Assembly: GCA_963599445.1 (NCBI GenBank)
Contig: CAVBWZ010000015.1
Span: 1 to 59,377, forward strand
Direction: 5' to 3'
Length of the DNA stretch: 59,377 bases
Source: UBA9732 sp963599445
GTDB taxonomy: Bacteria > Spirochaetota > Spirochaetia > Sphaerochaetales > Sphaerochaetaceae
Shown: in pieces, positions 42,201 through 50,816 of the stretch
Layout of the letters: the number at the start of each line of letters is the position of its first letter
Numbering within the stretch: the first letter of the stretch is position 1
Notes under the pieces: generated by a model
Seen by the model: the letters and a program-made list of their open reading frames with translations, nothing else
Told to the model about the DNA's origin: nothing
Databases searched by the model: none
Position numbers and translations under genes: made by a program

Positions 42201-43466
42201 AAGTTCGCCATCGTTTAGATTGTACTCTATTGTATAGTCAATGATGCTCCACTGTGCGTAAAGCTGAAGGTTTTCATCGTCCTTATACGTATCATCAGGA
42301 TTGTATACAGTACCTGTTCCATCGGCACGTGTGTTCCAGCATACAAAACTGTAGCCTTTCTTAGAAATCGCGGAAGCATTGGCTATCGTTATGGGTTTTC
42401 CCTCATATTTGTATGCTGTAGAGACGGTTCCTTCACCGCCGTTGACATTGTAGGAAATGGAATATGAATTCAAAGGCCTCCATACCGCTACGAATGAAAG
42501 GTCCCCAGTTGTTCCATTCTTTACTGAAACATCCTTGCTTGCATCCTCATTTGGAGCTCCTTTGAACTTCCATCCTAGGAACACGAACCCTTCCTTCGTA
42601 GGATTGTTCAACGTGAACAAAGCAGACTCTATCGTGTACTCCGAAGGGTTGGAAACTGAAAGAATTCCACCTTCCAAGTCGTATGATATCGAATACCTGA
42701 TGATTGACCACTGCGCATAGAGTTTCAGGTCTTGGTTTTCATTGTATGAATCTCCTGCCTGATAGGTTGTTCCAGAACCATCGGCCTTGGTATTCCAGCA
42801 ATTGAACTCGAAACCCTCCTTCTTGATATTGGTTGGTTGAAGTATTTCAACAGCTTCGTTCTCAAATCGATATTTTGATTCGATGCTTCCTTCGCCGCCA
42901 TTGGAGTCATATGAGATTTCATAGGAGTTGAGAAGTCTCCACACGGCAACAAAAGACTTGTTTCCAGTTGTCCCTTTTTGAATAGATAAATCCTTGCTGG
43001 TTTCAACTCCATCGAACCAACCTACGAACTTATAACCGTCTCTGACAGGATTTGCCAAAGTAAAGGTATCGGTCTCAACCGTATATTGAAATGGATTGTT
43101 TCTGCCTTCTGGAAGGATTCCATCAGAAAGGTCGTAGCTAATGGAATATGAGTGGATTTCCCACTGGGCAAACAGGGTTGTATCTCCATTTGGTTTGAAT
43201 GACTGGGACGCCTTATATGAGATGCCACTTCCATCTGGCTCCGTATTCCACCACTTGAAATCATACCCGGTTTTGGAAAGGGAACCACTGATTGGAATTG
43301 TGCACAGGTCGCCTTCTTTGACACTTACCATACTTGGAACAGAACCAGAATCCGCCCCATTGCCGATAAAGGACACATTGAACATTGTTATTTCAGGTTC
43401 CATGCACCCCATAAATCCAAACAGAAGTACAAAACATACAAAGAACAAGGCAACACGTCTCATCAT
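39265..43466 (-). pseudogene. Giant repeat lipoprotein (InlB-type repeats + BspA leucine-rich repeats), frameshifted
   Basis: One gene in two frames. The 5' part (43466 to ~42040) starts with a good ribosome site (AGGAGG, 6 nt), a signal peptide and the lipobox FMGC. It then alternates Listeria-Bacteroides (Flg_new) repeats of about 75 residues, each with a YDLNGG or YDVNGG strand, GYxFxGW or GYxFxCWNT, and YAxW. At 42031-42043 the frame breaks. The 3' part resumes at DSYTISYDL in the next frame, has five more such repeats, then ~470 residues of BspA-like LRR_5 repeats (IPxSVxSIGxxAFxxC) to 39265. Aligning the repeats shows eight residues plus one base missing, a 25-bp deletion. An intact gene would encode ~1408 residues, probably a surface adhesin. 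Sequencing error is the alternative. Confidence 0.85.
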
Positions 43467-43630
43467 ATCAAACCTCCTGGAAGATATGTCTTATGGCATA
43501 AGGCACAAGGAAAAAACAACTTCCCCGCCCAGTCAAAACCATAGAGAAAACTGAATGAATTGATTTAAAAACGGTTCTTCTAATTGAAGGACAAGAAGTT
43601 ACATGACAAACAGACCAACGGCGAGGAGCA

Positions 43631-43639
43631 CCCCCCCCC
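43631..43639 (-). promoter_or_regulatory. G9 tract upstream of the giant lipoprotein gene
   Basis: Nine consecutive C on the plus strand (G9 on the coding strand), 165 bp before the start codon. I cannot place a convincing -35/-10 pair around it. Confidence 0.45.
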
Positions 43640-43810
43640 GACCGTTTTCAGGCCTGGCAATCACATTCAAAACCAATGATTCACAGTGCCCCACTTCCAA
43701 TCCTCCAAAAGAACTTGCCTAGATTCTAACACACTCAACATGTTCATTCAACGGGAGAGCAATCATATATGCTGCTTCACGGATAAACGGTCTAAACGGG
43801 GCTTAAGGAG

Positions 43811-43880
43811 GACACTCAGGTACGGTCAGGCACTATCAGGTACACTCAGGCACATTCAGGTACGCTCTGAAGCGCTCTAC
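43811..43880. repeat. 10-nt period array (NNNNNTCAGG family), 7 units
   Basis: GACACTCAGG, TACGGTCAGG, CACTATCAGG, TACACTCAGG, CACATTCAGG, TACGCTCTGA, AGCGCTCTAC: the same cassette as 39041-39110 with a few substitutions. The surrounding 671-bp gap (43467-44137) has no visible gene. Confidence 0.87.
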
Positions 43881-43891
43881 TTCAACCGTAA

Positions 43892-43954
43892 TTCAACCGT
43901 CTTCAACAGCCCAATAGGCCCCAAGCGCCCAAACAGCCCAGTTGGCCCACAAAT
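43892..43954. repeat. 9-nt period array (CCCNANNNG family), 7 units
   Basis: TTCAACCGT, CTTCAACAG, CCCAATAGG, CCCCAAGCG, CCCAAACAG, CCCAGTTGG, CCCACAAAT in 9-nt register; related to 39130-39246. Confidence 0.8.
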
Positions 43955-44137
43955 ACAAAAACGCTACGCTCAAAAGCAAGCGCAGCGTTTCAAAACAGTT
44001 TAATTGATGCACGCAAAGGGCCAAGAAACCCTCGTAGCTATTTGGATGCAGAGCAAGAAAAGAGAGCACGGACAGTGCTATCTGCACGGCCGTGCTCGAA
44101 TTGACGAAGCTATGCGTTCAAAGAGCAAGAGGGAAGA

Positions 44138-46453
44138 TTAACCGACCTGGCCGTTGAGATACTTCTTTGCCGATACCGTCTTACCATCTGGCGAGACAAG
44201 CGCATGTCCATCAACCTTGAGGACGCCGTCCTGGGTGTAGAGCGGCATGTCGAAGAAGTGGTCAGGCTTGACGTAGCACATCTCTTCAGGGTTGGAGAGA
44301 CCTTCTGGAACAAGGTTGGTTCCAAATGGAATGTCGTCTGCAAAGAGGACTTCGCAGGTGGAATGCTCAGGAGCGTTTGGATCCTGAGCGGCAAGGAGCA
44401 TGCCACGGCTCTTGACACCTCTGAAGTTGGCTGGCTTGAGGTTGTTCACAAGGACTATGTTATGACCAAGAAGCTCCTCTTCCGTGTAGTATGGAACGAT
44501 TGAGGAAACGATTGTGCGCTCCTCCCCTTCTCCAGTGTCAAGGCCAAGGATGTATAGGATGTCGCCGTTTGGATGACGCTCAATCTTTGTTATCTTGCTT
44601 ACTGTGAGTTTGACCTTGTCTGCGAATTTCTGAGCAATTGACTTGTTCTCTTCAGCCTCTCTTGCAGCTTGTGCGGCAAGCTTTGCAGCTTCCTTCTTTG
44701 CGGCTGACTTATCGACTGACTTGTCAGCGGCGGCTTTGTCGTTTTCGCAGTTGCAGCATGGGCAGCCTTTCTTCTCTTCTTCCATCTTTCTATCCTCTCT
44801 TTCCTGCTGGCTGCCGCTGTAGCGGAGCCTGAGTTCTTCGATCTTCGAATCCTCCAACTTGGTGAAAAGAAGACCTATGTCTCCAACGGAGATGGCCTTT
44901 GAATAGTCACCAAGACACGACCAATCTGCATCCTCACAGCCAAGGAAGCCAAGAAGCGTCTTGCTTGCAGTTGGCATATATGGCTGGATCATGACGCCAA
45001 GGTCCCTGATGAGACCAACAAGGGTTCTGAGAATAGCCTTGGCCTTCTCTGGATCAGAGTTTCTGAGCTTCCATGGCTCGGAATCCTGGAACGCCTTGTT
45101 TCCAATGCTGGAAAGGGCGAACACAGCCCTGAAGGCATCACGCTCCTCTGCATGTTCGAGAAGGTCCGTGATTTCAGCCTCCCTTTCCTTTATCTGGGAA
45201 AGGAGCTCTTCGTCCAAAGCTCCGGTTCCAAGGTTGCCATCGAAGAAGCGCTTTACGAATGTAAGGGTTCTGTTCACCAGATTGGAGAGGTTTCCAATGA
45301 GCTCTCCGTTGACCTTCTCTTGGAAATCCTTCCATGTGAAGGTGAAGTCGGAGTTCTCCGGTCTGTTGTAGAACATGTAGAAACGCCAGACATCGGCGGG
45401 GATTCCAGTCTCCTGGACATCGTTTCCAAATATGCCTACCCCCTTGCTTTTGGAGAACTTGCCGCCCTCATAGTTGAGGTATTCCGTGGAGCTCATGTGA
45501 TGGAGCATAGTCCACTTCTTGCCTGAAGCAAGCAATGTGGACGGGAATATGACAGTATGGAACGGAATGTTGTCCTTTCCAATGAACTGGAAGAGGTCAA
45601 CATCCTCCGGTTTCTGCCACCAATCCCTCCAGTCGTCAGTATAGTTTGCGGAGATGGAGATATATCCTATTGGGGCGTCGAACCACACATAGAAGACCTT
45701 GTCCTCGTAGCCTTCCTTTGGAACCGGAATGCCCCACTTGAGGTCTCTTGTTATGCAGCGCTCCTTGAGACCGTCGCGGATCCAGCTCTTTGTGACCTGA
45801 ATGGCGTTCTTCGCCCAAAAACCATCTACGGATGCATCCTTGAGCCAATCTTCGAGAAGAGGCAGGACCTTTGGAAGGTCAAGGTAGAGATGCTTGGTCT
45901 TCTTCACGATTGGAGTCGTTCCACAGACACCGCATCTTGGATTGAGAAGCTCCGTAGGCTCAAGAAGGGTCTGGCAGGCATCGCACTGGTCGCCACGAGC
46001 GTCCGTCGAGCCGCAGTGAGGGCATGTCCCCTCTACGAATCTGTCAGCAAGGAAGCGTTCGCAGTGTGGACAGTAGAGCTGCTCGGTCTCCTTCTCAGTT
46101 ATGTAACCTGCAGCGTCCACAGCTTTGAATATGTCCTGAACGATCTGGGTCTGCTTTGGAGTTGAAGTCCTTCCAAAATAGTCGAACGCTATGTTGAACC
46201 ATTTGTATATCTCTTCATGGATTGCGTGGTAGTGGTCGCAAAGCTCCCTTGGAGACACACCTTCCTTGGCGGCCCTTGTCTCGGTCGCCGTGCCGTACTC
46301 GTCCGTACCGCACACATACAGGGTTTCATAGCCGCGGAGTCTGCAAAAGCGTGCGAAGACATCCGCAGAGAGGACCTGCGTGAGGTTTCCAAGATGAGGG
46401 ATATTGTTCACATACGGCAATGCGCTTGTTACGAGTCTTTTCTTCTTTGTCAT
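44138..46453 (-). CDS. metG: Methionine--tRNA ligase
   Basis: Charges tRNA-Met. 771 residues: HIGH-type motif NIPHLGN at 16, the zinc knuckles CPHCERFLADRFVEGTCPHC near 126 and CDACQTLLEP/CGVCGTT after it, and KFSKS (KMSKS loop) near 335. Then come the anticodon-binding helices and a C-terminal tRNA-binding OB domain (ISKIERHPNGDI region to the end). Between the last two is an unusual linker: a Cys cluster KGCPCCNCEND followed by an Ala/Lys/Glu helix (~590-640). The ATG at 46453 has no clear ribosome site. A terminator lies just upstream (46476). Confidence 0.95.
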   Translation of the reverse strand: MTKKKRLVTSALPYVNNIPHLGNLTQVLSADVFARFCRLRGYETLYVCGTDEYGTATETRAAKEGVSPRELCDHYHAIHEEIYKWFNIAFDYFGRTSTPKQTQIVQDIFKAVDAAGYITEKETEQLYCPHCERFLADRFVEGTCPHCGSTDARGDQCDACQTLLEPTELLNPRCGVCGTTPIVKKTKHLYLDLPKVLPLLEDWLKDASVDGFWAKNAIQVTKSWIRDGLKERCITRDLKWGIPVPKEGYEDKVFYVWFDAPIGYISISANYTDDWRDWWQKPEDVDLFQFIGKDNIPFHTVIFPSTLLASGKKWTMLHHMSSTEYLNYEGGKFSKSKGVGIFGNDVQETGIPADVWRFYMFYNRPENSDFTFTWKDFQEKVNGELIGNLSNLVNRTLTFVKRFFDGNLGTGALDEELLSQIKEREAEITDLLEHAEERDAFRAVFALSSIGNKAFQDSEPWKLRNSDPEKAKAILRTLVGLIRDLGVMIQPYMPTASKTLLGFLGCEDADWSCLGDYSKAISVGDIGLLFTKLEDSKIEELRLRYSGSQQEREDRKMEEEKKGCPCCNCENDKAAADKSVDKSAAKKEAAKLAAQAAREAEENKSIAQKFADKVKLTVSKITKIERHPNGDILYILGLDTGEGEERTIVSSIVPYYTEEELLGHNIVLVNNLKPANFRGVKSRGMLLAAQDPNAPEHSTCEVLFADDIPFGTNLVPEGLSNPEEMCYVKPDHFFDMPLYTQDGVLKVDGHALVSPDGKTVSAKKYLNGQVG

Positions 46454-46475
46454 AATGCTGTCATGATATAGCTAT

Positions 46476-46520
46476 AAAAGGGTTTGTTCAATCGCAAACA
46501 CGGCCGAACAAACCCCTTTC
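46476..46520 (-). terminator. Terminator after hflC
   Basis: Near-perfect 13-bp stem AAAGGGGTTTGTTC / GAACAAACCCTTT with one bulged base, then TA-rich sequence on the minus strand. It insulates metG from hflKC. Confidence 0.75.
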
Positions 46521-46523
46521 AAT

Positions 46524-46571
46524 CATCTAGATTGCCATCTAGACTGGCACTTGAATTGGCACTTCGCCGAT
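46524..46571. repeat. 12-nt period array after hflC, 4 units
   Basis: CATCTAGATTGC, CATCTAGACTGG, CACTTGAATTGG, CACTTCGCCGAT: four 12-mers in register between the hflC stop and its terminator. Confidence 0.6.
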
Positions 46572-46579
46572 TGGAATCC

Positions 46580-47554
46580 TCAGTTTCCAACCATCACGTC
46601 GAAATACGGGATGGCAGTGGAGAGCACCTTGTCCATAGCAGGAAGCGTCGTTCTGTAGGATTCCAACGTCCTCCATAGCTCGAAGAACTCAGGATCGGAC
46701 TCGTAGGCATCGGCATATATCCTTGTGGCCTCTGCGTCCGCCACACCCTTTATCTGTTCGGCCGATGCGTAGGCTTCGGATAGGATGGATTTCTGTTCGC
46801 TGGAGGTTTTGCCTTCCCATTGGGCCAGCTGACCACGTCCGTATGAACGATAGGCCTCGGCTATCTGGTTGCGTTCCTTTATCATGCGCTGGTAGACGCT
46901 CTCGGTGAGGTCGTCCGAATAGCGGATCTGGCGGATGATGACGTCGATGAGCGTTATGCCGTACTCTGCCGTGTACGAACTTGCGAGCTGGAGCATCCTG
47001 TCGGATAGGCCCTGTCTTCCAATCTTGATGGATTCCTGCTGGACATCCGATACAGTGAGGTTCCTAAGCTTCTCGGCAGCCTCAAGGTCCTCTATGTTGG
47101 ATACTTCCTCGACGACGTTCATCTCGTTTATGCGGTTGGAGTTGCGGACGGCTTCGTTGAGATAGTTCTCCGATATGACGGTCCTTATGGTAGAATCCAG
47201 GATGTCATCCAATCTAAGCTCCGCTACATCCACGGTCTTTACGGTCTCATAGAACTTTGCAGGGTCCGATATGACCCAGCGGCTTGTTGGATCAACATAT
47301 ATGAACTGGTTCTCCTTGGTAGGAATCCTTTGGGCGTCTCCGTCCCATGAAAGGATTTTTGAGGAGTATTTGTTGACAGTATCGACCACAGGCATCTTGT
47401 ACTTGAGGCCAGGCTGAGTCTCCACCTTCACGATCTTTCCAAATCTCGTCACAACGGACTGCTCGCCTTCTCCAAGGATGTAGAAAGGGCCAAGCATGAG
47501 GAAAACGATAAGCAATACAAGTACGATCCCAAGAACAATCAAAGTCTTCTTCAT
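46580..47554 (-). CDS. hflC: HflC, regulator of FtsH protease
   Basis: SPFH/prohibitin-family membrane protein that forms a cage with HflK around FtsH. 324 residues: one N-terminal membrane anchor (IVLGIVLVLLIVFLMLGPFY), the SPFH entry GEGEQSVVTRFGKIV near 29, and a long C-terminal coiled coil (YQRMIKERNQIAEAYRSYGR with ASAEQIKGVADAEATRIYAD). ATGA overlap with hflK. ftsH is not in the window. Confidence 0.94.
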   Translation of the reverse strand: MKKTLIVLGIVLVLLIVFLMLGPFYILGEGEQSVVTRFGKIVKVETQPGLKYKMPVVDTVNKYSSKILSWDGDAQRIPTKENQFIYVDPTSRWVISDPAKFYETVKTVDVAELRLDDILDSTIRTVISENYLNEAVRNSNRINEMNVVEEVSNIEDLEAAEKLRNLTVSDVQQESIKIGRQGLSDRMLQLASSYTAEYGITLIDVIIRQIRYSDDLTESVYQRMIKERNQIAEAYRSYGRGQLAQWEGKTSSEQKSILSEAYASAEQIKGVADAEATRIYADAYESDPEFFELWRTLESYRTTLPAMDKVLSTAIPYFDVMVGN

Positions 47555-48600
47555 CTTGCACCTCCTACGACACCGGACGATACGCCGCCAGTCACATTTG
47601 CAACCGGCAGGAAGTTCTCAAGGCTGGAATCCACGAGGGTGAGGTTTCCTGTTCCGTTCTCGAACACCTCCTCCATGGTCTCTATATAAAGACGTTTGGC
47701 CGTCACTTCCTTGCTCTTTTCGTATTCAGCCTTCACGCTTTCGAACCTTGCAACGTCACCCTTTGCGGTGTTTATCCTCTCGGATGCGTAGCCTTGGGCT
47801 TCCTGTATGAGCTTGTTGGCCTCACCTTGGGCGGAAGGGATTACACTGTTGTAGTTCTCCTTGCCTTGGTTTATGTACTTGTTCATGTCCTGTATGGCCT
47901 TGTTGACGTCCTCGAATGCATCTTGGACATCGCCTGCAGGAGGGACTATGTCCTGAAGCTTGACAGTCACGATCTTCACTCCCATTTCGTATGAATTGAG
48001 GATGTCCTGCATCATCTTCTCCGCCTCGACCTCTATGGTGGTCCTTTCGTTGGTCATGACGCTTAGGATTGGAAGGTCGCCAACAAGTTGGTTTATCACG
48101 GATCTTGAGACATCGCTTATCGTCTGCTTTGGATTGTTGACGCAGAACAGCCACTTCTGAGGGTCTTCGATCTTGTACTGGACTATCCACTGGATGTCCA
48201 CTATGTTGAGGTCTCCGGTGAGCATGGTGGATTCCGATGCATAGCCGCTGTAGTTGTACGATGTGGACTTGCCCGTCGTGCTGCCGGCCGTTGTGGAGCG
48301 GAACCCAAACGACATGGTCTGCACCACCTGGGTCTCGACGTTGAAGCTCTGGTCTATGCCAAGAGGCAGCTTGGTCTGAAGGCCAGGACCCACGGTGCGG
48401 TTGTACTTGCCAAATCTAAGTATGACAGCCTGCTCAGTCTGATCGACGACGAAGAAACTGGTTGACAGAACCACTGCGACGGCAATCACAAGAACCAGAA
48501 TGATAAGAAGCTTTGGAGTGAACCCGAACTTCCTTCCTGCCCCACCTCTCTGGTGGTTTTCCTGCGGCTGCTGGTTGTTCTGATAGAAATCAAAAGCCAT
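47551..48600 (-). CDS. hflK: HflK, regulator of FtsH protease
   Basis: Partner of HflC. 349 residues: an Asn/Gln-rich cytoplasmic start (FYQNNQQPQENHQRGG), one membrane helix (LLIILVLVIAVAVVLSTSFF), then VVDQTEQAVILRFGKYNRTV of the SPFH domain, and a coiled coil (KLIQEAQGYASERINTAKGD). A Ser/Thr/Gly insertion (~105-130) interrupts the SPFH domain. ATG 48600 has GGGAGGG 3-4 nt upstream; the GTG at 48612 is less likely. Confidence 0.93.
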   Translation of the reverse strand: MAFDFYQNNQQPQENHQRGGAGRKFGFTPKLLIILVLVIAVAVVLSTSFFVVDQTEQAVILRFGKYNRTVGPGLQTKLPLGIDQSFNVETQVVQTMSFGFRSTTAGSTTGKSTSYNYSGYASESTMLTGDLNIVDIQWIVQYKIEDPQKWLFCVNNPKQTISDVSRSVINQLVGDLPILSVMTNERTTIEVEAEKMMQDILNSYEMGVKIVTVKLQDIVPPAGDVQDAFEDVNKAIQDMNKYINQGKENYNSVIPSAQGEANKLIQEAQGYASERINTAKGDVARFESVKAEYEKSKEVTAKRLYIETMEEVFENGTGNLTLVDSSLENFLPVANVTGGVSSGVVGGAR

Positions 48601-48616
48601 AGACCCTCCCACAATG

Positions 48617-48641
48617 AAAAAGGGTCCACAAAAACCCCTTT
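48617..48641 (-). terminator. Possible terminator between lacI-type gene and hflK
   Basis: Short 6-bp stem AAAGGG / CCCTTT followed by TTC on the minus strand, just upstream of hflK. Confidence 0.4.
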
Positions 48642-48733
48642 CCCCTTCAATCTACAACCTAGACGGGATGAGGTCAACTTTCACGGAAGACTAATTTGCT
48701 TTTGAGGGCTTTTTCAGACCGCTTCCTCTGCGC

Positions 48734-49786
48734 TCAGCTCCCCCCCCCCACGGGCGCAAGCGTTCCACCTTTGACGAAACTGAAAGGAATGTTGTTGGTC
48801 CTATCGATGATGGAATCGCCTTTGAGCATCTTGAATATGAGCCTTGCGGCTATGCGGCCCTTGTCGTCTCCCCTTTGGGATATCGTAGTAAGGCCGTTCT
48901 TTATCTGGTTGCCCATCTCAAGGCCATCGAACCCTACGATTGAGATGTCCCTAGGAACCTTGAACTTCATGTCGGTGCAGGCACGGTATGCAGCTATTGC
49001 GGCTATGTCAGACATGCACACGAAACACGAAGGTATCTGATCGGAGCTGGAAAGAACCCTTGAGGCGTATCTGTAGTTGGCATCGTATGCCACAGGGACG
49101 GATATGACATTGGTGTTGCAAAGGCTCATACCGTATTCGCCAAGAGCCTTCGAGTACCCTTTCAGTCTGCGTTCGGACAAAGCGGAGGAGCCGTAGCAGT
49201 CCAGCGAAGGGCTCATGGTGTCAGGGAGCGTCAGTATGGATATCCTTCTATGCCCGTTCGAAAGGACCTGTGACATTTGGACGTATGCAGCATCCTCTTC
49301 GTCTATGCCAACGGACACGACATCGCCGTCGCCAAGACCATCCACAGCAACGACAGGGACGTCCTTCTTTCCAAACAGCTCTATGGCCTGGGACGTCATG
49401 GCAAGCCCCAAAGTTATGAGTCCGTCCACGGATGCGTTTCTGACGGCAGTAGTCACGGACGAAAGGAAGGGTGGTATAAGATTGAGTGTGAACCCGTACT
49501 CCTCGCATACGCAGGTGGCGCCTCTTATGACATCCAGCATGTAGGGGTTGGAGAGGCAGTCGTCCACAGACTGAGGAAGAAGAAACCCTATGGTCTTGTA
49601 GTAGCCAAGCGACATGGTCCTTGATGGGGCGTTTGGAATGTAGCCCATCTCGTTGGCGGCGGCATAGACTCTGTCGGCCGTTTCCTTTGATATCCTATTT
49701 GGACAGTTGAATGCAAAGGAGACGGTCGTCTTGGAGATGCAAAGCCGCTCTGCTATGTCGGAAATGGTTACGTTTTTCTTTTTCAT
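48734..49786 (-). CDS. LacI-family transcriptional regulator
   Basis: 350 residues. HTH at 4-25 (VTISDIAERLCISKTTVSFAF), hinge helix PNAPSRTM near 50, then a periplasmic-binding-like sensor domain (KTIGFLLPQSVDDCLSNPY, DGLITLG, VPVVAVDGLGDGD, ISIVGFDGLEMG). Effector and targets are unknown; no sugar genes lie nearby, so it may act at a distance or on hflKC. GGGAG is 7 nt before ATG 49786. The last codons are a run of ten G (48740-48749) coding GGG, so slippage would extend or change the C-terminus. Confidence 0.88.
   Translation of the reverse strand: MKKKNVTISDIAERLCISKTTVSFAFNCPNRISKETADRVYAAANEMGYIPNAPSRTMSLGYYKTIGFLLPQSVDDCLSNPYMLDVIRGATCVCEEYGFTLNLIPPFLSSVTTAVRNASVDGLITLGLAMTSQAIELFGKKDVPVVAVDGLGDGDVVSVGIDEEDAAYVQMSQVLSNGHRRISILTLPDTMSPSLDCYGSSALSERRLKGYSKALGEYGMSLCNTNVISVPVAYDANYRYASRVLSSSDQIPSCFVCMSDIAAIAAYRACTDMKFKVPRDISIVGFDGLEMGNQIKNGLTTISQRGDDKGRIAARLIFKMLKGDSIIDRTNNIPFSFVKGGTLAPVGGGS
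48740..48749 (-). repeat. G10 tract at the 3' end of the LacI-type gene
   Basis: Ten consecutive C on the plus strand, coding the final Val-Gly-Gly-Gly. One added base would read past the TGA for about nine more codons. Confidence 0.7.
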
Positions 49787-49979
49787 CAAGAACTCCCCAC
49801 TTTATCATTTATAAGAAGGAACCACCCATACCAGCATTGTAAACCTGTTGGCGCAATGAGGTCAACGCTTTGGCCTTCCTATTTGGCCCATTTGCCGTCA
49901 TAATATTCCTAAAAAGGAAAACAATACTGCAAATAGATGTCAAAACATCAGCCAAACGAGACGTTCCATATCTCAACCA

Positions 49980-50438
49980 CTACTCGCCAACACCAGTCAG
50001 CACCACTGAAACATCATCAAAGCCGTTTGGATTGGATGAAAGCTGACCAAAACCCTGGGCTGAAACCTCACCGCTTGTCGAAAGCGTCACGAATACCATA
50101 CAGGAATCACCTTCCTGCACATCATCGCCGTCATACCTTACAGTGAACTGAACTGGAAACCTTTGGATGTTCCTTATCCTTTGGTGCGATATCTCAGACA
50201 CGGTACCTGTAGTGGAATCGGTCTTGAGAAGAGATACGTCCAGGATGTCAGAGGACGAAGGGAAATAGAATCCCGCTCCATAGGATACGCTTCCTGTGAG
50301 GATCATGTTCGAGCGGGAGCTTTGCGTAGAGGATTCCAGACTGAATCGGGAGACGGTCCTTGAAGCGGCGCATGAACCAAGCAGCGCCAGAAGCAGGCAC
50401 GAAATGAAAAGCACCAGACAAAGGCTTCTTCTACGCAT
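49980..50438 (-). CDS. YbaY/YscW-like lipoprotein
   Basis: 152 residues. Signal peptide with lipobox LGSC (Cys ~22), then a ~110-residue beta-rich domain (ILDVSLLKTDSTTGTV, RFPVQFTVRYDGDDVQEGDS, MVFVTLSTSGEVSAQG). This matches the YbaY/YscW family (PF09619), small lipoproteins of unclear envelope function, some of which are type III secretion pilotins. No secretion genes are nearby. The ATG at 50438 overlaps the stop of the SmtB-like regulator gene by 8 bp, so the two are co-expressed. Confidence 0.7.
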   Translation of the reverse strand: MRRRSLCLVLFISCLLLALLGSCAASRTVSRFSLESSTQSSRSNMILTGSVSYGAGFYFPSSSDILDVSLLKTDSTTGTVSEISHQRIRNIQRFPVQFTVRYDGDDVQEGDSCMVFVTLSTSGEVSAQGFGQLSSNPNGFDDVSVVLTGVGE

Positions 50439-50763
50439 CAGGCGACATCGTCTCCTCATAGTGTTCCGTTCCAAGAGACAGTATCCTTGCTATATGGTCG
50501 TCGTTGAGGCTGTAGATGACGTTCTTTCCATCCTTCCTCCAACGCACAAGACGCGCGACTCGAAGCAGCTTGAGGTGCTGGCTTGTCACAGACTGTGATA
50601 TTCCCAATGAATTGGAGATCGTGTTGACACTGGCCTCCCCTGTTTCAAGCATATAGAGGATCTTAAGACGTGTAGTATCTCCAAAGACCTTGAAGAAGTC
50701 AGCGATATCCACAATCTCCTCGTCAGGGAGCATGGAGAATGTATTCCGGTTGTTTTCGTTCAC
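50431..50763 (-). CDS. ArsR/SmtB-family metal-responsive regulator
   Basis: 110 residues, winged helix: DFFKVFGDTTRLKILYMLET then ISNSLGISQSVTSQHLKLLR as recognition helix. The alpha-3 Cys site of ArsR (ELCVCD) is absent. The C-terminal helix carries the alpha-5 site of SmtB/CzrA with correct spacing: Asp-x-His, ten residues, His-x-x-Glu (DDHIARILSLGTEHYEE). That predicts zinc or cobalt sensing. The start is probably GTG 50763, only a few bases past a TATTAT-type -10, so the mRNA may be leaderless; ATG 50733 is the alternative. Coupled to the YbaY-like lipoprotein gene and divergent from the oxidoreductase. Confidence 0.82.
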   Translation of the reverse strand: MNENNRNTFSMLPDEEIVDIADFFKVFGDTTRLKILYMLETGEASVNTISNSLGISQSVTSQHLKLLRVARLVRWRKDGKNVIYSLNDDHIARILSLGTEHYEETMSPDA

Positions 50764-50816
50764 AATATAATAGTATACTCGAAAAAGGATTGTCTGAACA
50801 GCTTTGGAGGTTTGAT

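Noticed and set aside
42003..43466. The 5' half of the giant lipoprotein as a separate complete gene
   Set aside because: Its last ten residues leave the repeat pattern exactly where the neighbouring frame resumes it; the two halves are one frameshifted gene.
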